Positions 49,078 to 56,170 of a stretch of DNA of 64,000 bases are shown piece after piece. How positions within the stretch are numbered: position 1 is the first letter of the stretch; every line of letters starts with the position of its first letter. The stretch is from the NCBI RefSeq assembly GCF_039595935.1, contig NZ_JBCNKR010000004.1, forward strand, positions 557,001 through 621,000. The letters are read 5' to 3'. The notes below the pieces were generated by a model. That model saw only the letters and a program-made list of their open reading frames with translations. It was not told the origin of the DNA and did no database searches. Made by a program: the position numbers and the translations under genes. The stretch is from Flavobacterium sp. Its GTDB lineage: Bacteria; Bacteroidota; Bacteroidia; Flavobacteriales; Flavobacteriaceae.

Positions 49078-50191
49078 ATTGGATTTCGTCGTGTATTTTT
49101 CCGGTTTTATATTTAAGAGAGGTTCCCGTTTTTCCAGTCGAAAAAGCTTTAATTTCTGATACAATTGATAATGCTATTTCTTCTGAAGTTTCGGCACCAA
49201 TATCTAAACCTATCGGACTATAAATTCTCTCCAACTGTTCTTCACTTACATTAATTCCTTCATTTTGAAGATCGTCGAGCATTCGGTTTAATTTCGTTTT
49301 CGGACCGAGAATTCCGATGTATTGACAATTGGTTTCTAAAAGTAATTTTAAAACGGCTAAATCGTATTTGTAATTGTGTGTCATTAAAACGAAATAGGTT
49401 TGATCGTCGATTTTAATATCTTCTAAAAAATCCTCAGCTTTTACTGTTTTTAGGTAATCTGCTTTTGGAAAACGTTTTTCTGTTGCATGTGTCGCACGGC
49501 CTTCGCCAATTGTAATTTTCCATCCTAAAATAGAAGCCATTTTTACCAAAGGCTGAACATCATTTCCGGCTCCGGCAATTACAAGTGAAATTGGCGGATT
49601 GATATATTCTATTAAAGCCTCGTTGTCGTTCTCGTTTTGAAGTTTCTTTACAACCGATGTTTTAGTTTTCAATACATCTTTTACATCTTCAATTAAGCTC
49701 AAAGCTTCATTGTTATGATTTAAAATAGGACTGTCTTTCCTAAAAAATAAAGTGGTTCCTATCTGCAAAGCATTTCGTTTTAAAGAAAATACGGTTACAA
49801 TAACGGCTTCTTTTCTTTCGAGTTCTAATTGTTTTAAAAGCTGAATTGGATTGTTTGGTACTTGATCATCAATATATTCAAACAAAATATGCACTATTCC
49901 GTTGCAGCCCAGCTGTAATCCTAATTCTATATCGTCTTCATTACTGGTATTGTACGTAATTAATTTGTTTTGTTTTTGGTGAATAGACAAAAGGGCTTTT
50001 CGCAAAGCATCACCTTCAAGGCATCCTCCACTTATAGCGCCTGTCAATTCTCCGTCTTCGGTAACAAGCATACGTGCACCCGGCTGGCGGTAAGATGAGC
50101 CTTCAACCTTTACAACTGTTGCCAAAGCTGTTTTTTTTCCTGCTTCTTGTGCTTTTGAATATGCTTTTAAGATTTCGTTGATTTCCTTCAT
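49067..50191 (-). CDS. xdhC: XdhC/CoxI-family molybdenum enzyme maturation factor
   Basis: 374 residues from the ATG at 50189-50191 (MKEINEILKAYSKAQEAGKK); a frame six codons longer is less likely. The N-terminal XdhC/CoxI domain shows LATVVKVEGSSYRQPGARMLV and GAISGGCLEGDALR with the conserved Cys. The C-terminal Rossmann domain has VIAGAGNDVQPLV and the closing IYSPIGLDIGAETSEEIALSIVSEI. XdhC binds molybdenum cofactor, has it sulfurated by a cysteine desulfurase, and inserts it into the hydroxylase. All three partners lie within 8 kb here. Confidence 0.93.
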   Translation of the reverse strand: MKEINEILKAYSKAQEAGKKTALATVVKVEGSSYRQPGARMLVTEDGELTGAISGGCLEGDALRKALLSIHQKQNKLITYNTSNEDDIELGLQLGCNGIVHILFEYIDDQVPNNPIQLLKQLELERKEAVIVTVFSLKRNALQIGTTLFFRKDSPILNHNNEALSLIEDVKDVLKTKTSVVKKLQNENDNEALIEYINPPISLVIAGAGNDVQPLVKMASILGWKITIGEGRATHATEKRFPKADYLKTVKAEDFLEDIKIDDQTYFVLMTHNYKYDLAVLKLLLETNCQYIGILGPKTKLNRMLDDLQNEGINVSEEQLERIYSPIGLDIGAETSEEIALSIVSEIKAFSTGKTGTSLKYKTGKIHDEIQYER

Positions 50192-50239
50192 AAAATAAAT
50201 CGGCACCAATAAATTTTGAATTGATGTTTCGATAGTCTA

Positions 50240-50294
50240 AAAATAAAAAATATTATAAACTTAAACGCCCGAATGTCATTTAAGTTTATAATAT
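50240..50294 (-). terminator. hairpin terminator after the NlpE-like gene
   Basis: Exact 16-bp arms (50250-50265 and 50279-50294, ATATTATAAACTTAAA) enclose a 13-nt loop. On the minus strand TTTTTTATTTTT follows. The stem is AT-rich but long. Confidence 0.75.
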
Positions 50295-50334
50295 CTGGTT
50301 TTAAAATATAACGATTTAAAATCTTACCCTGGTT

Positions 50335-50826
50335 TTATTTTTTTAAATCCAGCGAATAGTTCAGTTTTGATTTAATTATTTTTTTATCTCTGTCGAGCAT
50401 ATAAATCTTTTTTGTGTCTGAACTAAAATAGCCGAAATATTGTTGTTTATCGGCAGGTTTGTCCCAATTCAAAATAAAGATTGTTCCGTCTGGATCATTT
50501 TCTAAACCTCTTTCGGTATTAAAATTTCCTTTTTCAACAAACTCTTTTTCAGGCGATTTTCCTTTATAAATGCTTGATAATTCAAACTTTTGCTGTTCCA
50601 TCGTTCCGTTTCCCTGATAAATTTTGAGAATGGTCTCAATTCCGCTGCAATCTGCGCAAGGCAGTAAACCTTCGTAAATCAAAACATTTTCTGCTGTACT
50701 TTTTTCAGTTTTTACATCTGTAGAATCAGATACCGACGGTTTTGTTTCTTCCTGGCTTTTCTTTGAATTACAAGATGCAAACTGAATGGCAATTGCTAAT
50801 AAAACGAATAGATTTTTCATGATCAT
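50335..50826 (-). CDS. NlpE-like lipoprotein
   Basis: 163 residues; ATGs at 50826 and 50820 are both possible. The lipobox is FASC (Cys ~19 of the longer form). The body matches the NlpE N-terminal domain: YEGLLPCADCSGIETILKIY with the CxxC pair, followed by EFVEKGNFNTERG and a C-terminal strand set. NlpE proteins sit in the outer membrane and report surface or copper stress in Enterobacteria. In Bacteroidota the role is unproven. A Ser/Glu/Lys-rich linker (~21-50) tethers the domain. Monocistronic, ending in a hairpin terminator. Confidence 0.85.
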   Translation of the reverse strand: MIMKNLFVLLAIAIQFASCNSKKSQEETKPSVSDSTDVKTEKSTAENVLIYEGLLPCADCSGIETILKIYQGNGTMEQQKFELSSIYKGKSPEKEFVEKGNFNTERGLENDPDGTIFILNWDKPADKQQYFGYFSSDTKKIYMLDRDKKIIKSKLNYSLDLKK

Positions 50827-51003
50827 TTAATTTATTACTCTTTCAAATATACTGAATTTTCTTATAATTAAAATAAATTTATTTAATACCGCATACCAGA
50901 ATTAACAAATTCTAAACGATTATTTTTTCTTGCACTAGTGATTGTATTATGAAGTTTTGTATTTTTATCAATAGCAAAATAATTAATTTAAATAAAAGAC
51001 TAA

Positions 51004-51336
51004 ATGGGAAAATTTGTAATTACTACGAGAGCCAATGGTGAATTTCAATTTAATTTGAAAGCTGGTAACGGCCAGACAATTTTAACTAGTGAAGGCTACA
51101 CAACTAAAGCTGCTGCTTTAAACGGAATCGAATCTGTAAAAACAAACTCGCAGGATGATGGTCGTTATGACAGAAAAGAATCTACTAGCGGAAAACCATA
51201 CTTTACTTTAAAAGCCGGAAACGGACAAATTATTGGTTCTAGCGAAATGTATGAAAGTGTTTCTGCCAGAGAAAACGGAATCGAATCTGTAAAAAAGAAT
51301 GCTTCTGATGCGGATACTGATGATCAGACTTCTTAA
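51004..51336 (+). CDS. YegP-like protein (two DUF1508 repeats)
   Basis: 110 residues. Two tandem DUF1508 units, ~3-48 and ~60-105, share F-x-LKAGNGQxI...SExYxxxxAxxNGIESVKxN. This is the standard two-repeat UPF0339 form, cytoplasmic, with unknown function, often stress-induced. It is flanked by a ~180-bp leader and a strong terminator, so it is probably transcribed alone. Confidence 0.93.
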   Translation: MGKFVITTRANGEFQFNLKAGNGQTILTSEGYTTKAAALNGIESVKTNSQDDGRYDRKESTSGKPYFTLKAGNGQIIGSSEMYESVSARENGIESVKKNASDADTDDQTS

Positions 51337-51357
51337 TTACAAATTAAATATAAAACT

Positions 51358-51387
51358 AAAAACGAGGTCGTGATGACCTCGTTTTTT
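51358..51387. terminator. bidirectional terminator
   Basis: AAAAACGAGGTC-GTGAT-GACCTCGTTTTTT between the convergent YegP-like and XRE genes. It overlaps the last codon of the XRE gene. Confidence 0.9.
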
Positions 51388-51778
51388 ATAATAACTGACC
51401 AAACTTTCTTTTATATAAGTTCAGTTCTTCTTCTGTTTTATTTAAAAGTTTTTCGAGAAGTTTTATTTTATCTTCATAAAGTTCTTTTAATGCTTCATCG
51501 CTGTTCGAATTAATTAATATACTTCCGTTATTACTATTTCCTTTTACTGTATTATAGTTGTTGAAATATCTTTGACTGTCAAAACTAATAATATCTTCTA
51601 CACTGACTTCTAATATCTTAGCAATTTCTACCAATTTAACATAGGATAAAATCGTTCTGCCTTTTTCAATTTTACTGTAGCCTGCCTGAGTGACACCAAG
51701 TTGATCTGCCATATATTCCTGAGTATAATTTTTTAACTCTCTAATGCTTTTTATTTTGTTTTTTATTGAAGTTGCCAT
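51386..51778 (-). CDS. XRE-family helix-turn-helix regulator
   Basis: 130 residues. The HTH_3 domain occupies ~8-65 (IRELKNYTQEYMADQLGVTQAGYSKIEKGRT...YVKLVEIAKILEVSVEDIISF). A linker (~70-90) leads to a C-terminal coiled coil (~92-128, EALKELYEDKIKLLEKLLNKTE) that would support dimers. This small Cro/C1-type layout is common in flavobacteria as a free-standing regulator. Its targets are unknown. It lies 122 bp downstream of a tiny membrane gene on the same strand, but the gap suggests its own promoter. Confidence 0.9.
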   Translation of the reverse strand: MATSIKNKIKSIRELKNYTQEYMADQLGVTQAGYSKIEKGRTILSYVKLVEIAKILEVSVEDIISFDSQRYFNNYNTVKGNSNNGSILINSNSDEALKELYEDKIKLLEKLLNKTEEELNLYKRKFGQLL

Positions 51779-51900
51779 AAGTTTGATTTGGGACGGGCGT
51801 GTATAGCTGAAACAGCCGCAGAAAACTTAGGGGGTATTGCAGCTATATCTTTAATTTGAATAAAAAACTGTTTTTATCGTAGGCTGATAAATCCGGGTTT

Positions 51901-51996
51901 TTATTTTTTTTTGATAATAATTATAAAACCATAAACCAGAGCGACAACTATAAAAATCAAATCGTTACGTGAAATTTCGTTTAATAGCTGATTCAT
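51901..51996 (-). CDS. 31-residue single-span membrane protein
   Basis: ATG at 51994-51996 to TAA at 51901-51903. It starts MNQLLNEISRND, followed by a hydrophobic LIFIVVALVYGFIIII and a KKK end, a typical N-out or anchored small membrane protein layout. It begins 7 bp after the stop codon of the preceding gene, so it is likely co-translated with it. No family is recognised. Confidence 0.55.
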   Translation of the reverse strand: MNQLLNEISRNDLIFIVVALVYGFIIIIKKK

Positions 51997-52003
51997 TCTG
52001 TAT

Positions 52004-52411
52004 TTAGTTTTGTGTACTTTTTAAAATTCGTTCGTATTCGAAATTTAAATACTGATCGATTTGTTTTCCGATCGTTGGTCTGTCTAAAGCATTTATTTTT
52101 ACTTTAGTTTCTTTTTTGTAAATGTCTTTTACAATAACAAAATAATCGAATTCGGTATTGTTGTGAAATCGCAGAATAATGAGAAAAGTGTAGCAGAGTA
52201 ATGCAGGAATTACATAATACAATTCTGTTAATTTGGTAAAAATCATACAGTAATAAGCGGAAGCTGTAACTGCAATAAAAGAACTGTTTTCAAAAAGATA
52301 GGACTTCTTTTTTTTGAGCAGTCCGAGTTCTACGATTTCATTAAAACTGTACTGCCATTGTTTTGATCCGTACTGAAATTGTACCTGATCGTGAGTAAGG
52401 GAAATGAACAT
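52004..52411 (-). CDS. small membrane protein of unknown function
   Basis: 135 residues. Not recognised. It starts with a short beta-like region (HDQVQFQYGSKQWQYSFNEIVELGLL), then has two hydrophobic helices (~45-60, SFIAVTASAYYCMIF; ~64-82, YYVIPALLCYTFLIIL) and a C-terminal soluble part (~90-135) ending in a helix (RPTIGKQIDQYLNFEYERIL). The strand-helix-helix-strand outline resembles membrane proteins with a split PH-like domain, but this is only a visual similarity. It is probably co-transcribed with the 31-residue gene downstream. Confidence 0.72.
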   Translation of the reverse strand: MFISLTHDQVQFQYGSKQWQYSFNEIVELGLLKKKKSYLFENSSFIAVTASAYYCMIFTKLTELYYVIPALLCYTFLIILRFHNNTEFDYFVIVKDIYKKETKVKINALDRPTIGKQIDQYLNFEYERILKSTQN

Positions 52412-52672
52412 AATAATTAATAATTAAATCTTTTTAAAGAAAGCTTAGTGAGAGGCCGTTCTTTAAAATTGTTTTCGGCTTAAATGAATATATTTGAAAT
52501 ACTGCAGCGGTTAACAGCACATCATTTCGCAATATTACGCATAATCACCTTTTTTTTCTTACAAACCAGCTTATAGAATATAACTAAGGGTTGTAATTCA
52601 ATCTAATTATCATTTTTTACTTATATTTCTAAAACAAGATATAGCGTTTTACTTATATAAATTTTCATCCAT
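52412..52672. other. gene-free stretch (most of a 315-bp gap)
   Basis: No gene or strong repeat is seen. It must hold the promoter of the small membrane protein gene. The rest is AT-rich, ending in the terminator of the GH43 operon. Confidence 0.6.
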
Positions 52673-52707
52673 AAAAAAAGCCATTTCCTTTTACAAAAAT
52701 GGCTTTT
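52673..52707 (-). terminator. intrinsic terminator of the second SusCD locus
   Basis: On the minus strand AAAAGCCATTTTTG...GGAAATGGCTTTTTTT forms a stem with a U-tract, 20 bp past the GH43 stop codon. Confidence 0.85.
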
Positions 52708-52726
52708 AAAAATTATAAAACAAAAA

Positions 52727-54658
52727 TTATTTTAAACCTTCAATTCCTTCGTGAGTAGGAATTACTGGCTTTATAGTTCCGTCCAGATTAAACTCGAGTT
52801 TGTCGATGCAGACTTCACGATGAAATCCGCCTGCGTCTCCCATTTTGATTCCGGTTGGATATGAAAATCTATGATAAACCAGATACCATTCGTCTTTATT
52901 TGGAATTTGAAGTACCGAATTATGTCCCGTCGCGTGAATTCCAACATCTGGTCTTCCCTGAATTACAATATTATTTTTGGGAATTTCGATTGGTCCCAAA
53001 GGCGATTTTGAAGTTCCGTATCTCACTTTATAATTCGGACTTCTTGTATCGTCTTCGCTCCACAAGAAATAATAAATTCCTTTTCTGTAAATTACATACG
53101 TTCCTTCACGGAAAGTTTCATCAACAGTAATCACTTTTGTTGTTTCCGGTTTTATCGAAATCATATCGGGATTTAATTCGGCGACAGCCATATAACCATT
53201 TCCCCAATACAAATAACTTTTCCCACTTTTAGGATCTGTAAAAACATCGGGGTCAATTTCCTGACCTCCGTTTACTCCTGCCGGTCTAGCTGCGATTAAT
53301 GCTTTTCCGCTGTCTTTAAATGACTCGGCTGGATTATCTGAAACTGCGACTCCAATTTTTTGTGCTGCTGTGAAATAATAAAAATACTGGTATTTGCCTT
53401 TTATCTTTTTCTCTACAATACACGGTGCCCACGCATTTCGGTTTGCCCAACTTATATCTTTTCTAAGATCCAGAATAATTCCTTCGTCTTTCCAGTCTTT
53501 TAAATTATCGGATGAAAATGTTTTAAAGTAATTTCCTGACCAGCCATCAAATCCGTCACTTGTTGGATAGATATAATATTTTTTGGTTTTGTTTGAATAC
53601 AGAATTTCAGGATCAGCATAATAACCTTCGAGAACGGGATTATTATTTATTTTTGGAAATTTCGCAGGTAATCCCCATTTATTAGTAATTCTTTTTAATT
53701 CAGAACGTGTAATCGGTAAAATCGTTCCGTGACGTGGATTAAAATCCATAGAAATATCATTATCAATAACCTTGAAATTTTCTAAATCTGTTGTTTTGGT
53801 AAACTGATATCTTCCTTTTGTATACACATCATACATCAGAATATATTCGTCTGAATTGTTGAGTTTAAAAACACTCGAACCTTCAACACCGTCTTTTGTC
53901 TGCTGCAGATAATTATCATTTTCAGTCCAATTTCCTGAAGTTAAATCGGTTGTTGTGGCCACTTTAATTCCTGCCGTTTCGGTTTCTGTTTTATAAAAAA
54001 GATGATAAACACCGTCTTTTTCAATTATATCTCCATCAATACAAGCTCTTTCAGATTTTGGTACAAATAATAATTTCGGAACACTTTCTAAACCTGTGAA
54101 GTCTTTATTCGCGTAAGCGTAATAAATTTTATCAGGACCTCCGGCATACTGCAGACTAAAATAAATTAAATACTTTCCTGCTTTGGTGTCATAAATTGTC
54201 TGTGGCGCCCAAACACGTTTTAGGTTTTCGTTTCCGGAAAAAGTAGTTTGAATATTGACTACGCTGCTTTTCCAGTTTACTAAATCGGTGCTTTTTAGCA
54301 AAACCATCGCACGATTGCTGTCCCAGCCTTTTGAAGAAGTCATATCGGTCAAAACCATATAAAAGGTTTTTCCGTCTTCTCCTCTTAAAATATGCGGATC
54401 GCGAACGCCTCCGGTTGAACTAATTGTTTTGCTGTCTAAAACCGGTTTATTATTGTTGAGATGATAATAATGATAACCATCTGCACTTACGGCAAAACGA
54501 ACTGCTTCTTCTTCGACCGAATTTCCGGTGAAATAAACAAATAAATAGGCTGTTAAATCTTTCTCGGCAATTGCGGGCGGAATTCCTTTTGTATTCTGGG
54601 CTTGTAAAAAATTAAAAATCGATAAAAATAATACAAGGCTAAACTGTGCTTTCTTCAT
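52727..54658 (-). CDS. secreted protein with two GH43-type five-bladed propellers
   Basis: 643 residues. The signal peptide is ~1-21 (FNFLQAQ). The N-terminal half (~35-325) has GH43-like blades (GGVRDPHILRGEDG; WAPQTIYDTKAGKYLIYFS; IDGDIIEKDGVYHLFY). The C-terminal half (~340-643) has a complete GH43 triad: base D349 (YADPEI), pKa-modulating D469 (EIDPDVF) and acid E518 (REGTYV). The second domain should remove alpha-L-arabinofuranose, beta-xylose or beta-galactose. The first may be a second enzyme or a binding domain. Its start overlaps the GH27 stop by 1 bp, so the two are translationally coupled. Confidence 0.9.
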   Translation of the reverse strand: MKKAQFSLVLFLSIFNFLQAQNTKGIPPAIAEKDLTAYLFVYFTGNSVEEEAVRFAVSADGYHYYHLNNNKPVLDSKTISSTGGVRDPHILRGEDGKTFYMVLTDMTSSKGWDSNRAMVLLKSTDLVNWKSSVVNIQTTFSGNENLKRVWAPQTIYDTKAGKYLIYFSLQYAGGPDKIYYAYANKDFTGLESVPKLLFVPKSERACIDGDIIEKDGVYHLFYKTETETAGIKVATTTDLTSGNWTENDNYLQQTKDGVEGSSVFKLNNSDEYILMYDVYTKGRYQFTKTTDLENFKVIDNDISMDFNPRHGTILPITRSELKRITNKWGLPAKFPKINNNPVLEGYYADPEILYSNKTKKYYIYPTSDGFDGWSGNYFKTFSSDNLKDWKDEGIILDLRKDISWANRNAWAPCIVEKKIKGKYQYFYYFTAAQKIGVAVSDNPAESFKDSGKALIAARPAGVNGGQEIDPDVFTDPKSGKSYLYWGNGYMAVAELNPDMISIKPETTKVITVDETFREGTYVIYRKGIYYFLWSEDDTRSPNYKVRYGTSKSPLGPIEIPKNNIVIQGRPDVGIHATGHNSVLQIPNKDEWYLVYHRFSYPTGIKMGDAGGFHREVCIDKLEFNLDGTIKPVIPTHEGIEGLK

Positions 54659-56025
54659 TATTTTTTACTTTTTATTTGATATAAAACGGAACTGTGCGGT
54701 TTTAAATCGGCTGTAATTGTTGTTGATGTTGTTTTGGATTTTTCGTTTGTCCATATATTTAAAATTTCAGCTGAACCCGAAATTTCAAGATCAGAAAGAT
54801 TTACGGAAACATTTTGCGATGCTGAATCTGAAATGTTAAACAAAGCCAGATAAACACTTCCGTCTTTTGCATTTTTTGAAGTCACGGCAATTTGTCCGTC
54901 TTTTTGGAAAAGCTGTTTTACGGCTGTGCTTTCGTTATGCATTTTTACCACATTTTTATTGGTCAATAATGATAATGTAAAAGCGTCGTTGCTTGGTAAA
55001 TCTCCACCAAAAAACAACGGTGATTTAAAAATATTGAAAAACGTAATCAGTGTATATTGTTCGTCTTTGGATAAACGTGTCATTCGGTCTTCACCTCTTT
55101 CTCCTCTAACTGAAATTCGCCCAAGCGGAATCATATCGCAGTCCGGCCATGTTCCCGGTGCGATATACGGATACCATTTTTGTGCCACATCCATTAAATG
55201 TGTAATATGCGGCCAAGTGTCCCAAACGTCGTCTACCATACGCCACATATTAGCGTGCGTGGTTACATGCGGTGCGGCTTCAATTGGCGTTTCTCCCGGC
55301 GAAGTACTTAAAACAATTTTACGTCCGCAGTTATCGATCGCATTTCTGATTAAGTTGATTTCGCCTTCGTGATACGGTCTTGATAAATCATCAATTTTAA
55401 TAAAATCTACGCCCCATTGTGCATACAATTCAAAAATAGAATTATAATATTCCTGCGCTCCCGGTTTGTCTGCCACAACTGTATAATTATCTTTCAGCCA
55501 TTCGCATTGCAAAGCTGTTGAATAAACCTGATCTGCCGTAATTCCGTTTGTGCCTTTTATTGGTAATTTATCTTCAACGGCTTTTTTTGGAATGCCGCGC
55601 ATAATATGAATTCCGAATTTTAATCCTTTTTTATGAATATAATCTGCCAAAGGTTTAAATCCCTGTCCATCTTTTGCCGATGGAAAACGGTTTACAGCCG
55701 GCAAATATCTTCCGTATTGATCGATTACATAACGCGGATCTGTTTGGTTGTAACCTCCTGCTTTGTCGTTTTCTACAAACCAACGAATATCTACAACGAC
55801 ATATTCCCAGCCAAATTTCTTTAGCTCTTTTGCCATATAATCGACATTGGCTTTTACTTCTTGTTCTTCAACGGTTGGCCCGTAACAATCCCAGCTGTTC
55901 CAGCCCATTGGCGGAGTTTGTGCCCATTGTTTGAATTCGTCTTTTTGGAAGGTTTTGTTTTGTGCATTCGCAGAAATTATTACCAAAAACAATCCTAAAG
56001 CACATATCCTATTTTTTATCTTCAT
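54658..56025 (-). CDS. GH27 alpha-galactosidase / beta-L-arabinopyranosidase
   Basis: 455 residues from the ATG at 56023-56025, which opens the signal peptide MKIKNRICALGLFLVIISAN; a frame eight codons longer is less likely. The GH27/GH36 barrel starts PPMGWNSWDCYGPTV, with VVVDIRWF. The nucleophile is D212 (FIKIDDLSR) and the acid/base Asp is in NMWRMVDDVWDTW. A C-terminal beta-domain (~370-455) follows. It removes terminal alpha-galactose, or beta-L-arabinopyranose as some GH27 enzymes do; both occur on arabinogalactan side chains. The insertion after the nucleophile differs from classical alpha-galactosidases. Confidence 0.92.
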   Translation of the reverse strand: MKIKNRICALGLFLVIISANAQNKTFQKDEFKQWAQTPPMGWNSWDCYGPTVEEQEVKANVDYMAKELKKFGWEYVVVDIRWFVENDKAGGYNQTDPRYVIDQYGRYLPAVNRFPSAKDGQGFKPLADYIHKKGLKFGIHIMRGIPKKAVEDKLPIKGTNGITADQVYSTALQCEWLKDNYTVVADKPGAQEYYNSIFELYAQWGVDFIKIDDLSRPYHEGEINLIRNAIDNCGRKIVLSTSPGETPIEAAPHVTTHANMWRMVDDVWDTWPHITHLMDVAQKWYPYIAPGTWPDCDMIPLGRISVRGERGEDRMTRLSKDEQYTLITFFNIFKSPLFFGGDLPSNDAFTLSLLTNKNVVKMHNESTAVKQLFQKDGQIAVTSKNAKDGSVYLALFNISDSASQNVSVNLSDLEISGSAEILNIWTNEKSKTTSTTITADLKPHSSVLYQIKSKK

Positions 56026-56086
56026 GTCAAATAAATGTAAATTACACATTTTAAATATAACAAACTTTTTTTACGTATTCCAGATT

Positions 56087-56154
56087 AAACCCGACAGGTT
56101 TTAAAAACCTGTCGGGTCTATTATATTTCTACCGATATATTGTTCCTACGGAAC
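56087..56154. repeat. CCCGACAGG palindrome plus CCGATAT-family hairpin
   Basis: ACCCGACAGGTTTT and its complement (56089-56117) match the palindrome at 17643-17674. TTCTACCGATAT and the hairpin GTTCCTACGGAAC (56142-56154) match the family at 2163-2333 and 40144-40227. The gap lies between the GH2 and GH27 genes of one operon. Confidence 0.82.
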
Positions 56155-56170
56155 ATTTTTACATTGATAA

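Noticed and set aside
49078..49164. Extended N-terminus of the MocA-like protein
   Set aside because: It reads through the end of xdhC in another frame; the ATG at 49077 starts directly before the conserved nucleotide-binding motif.
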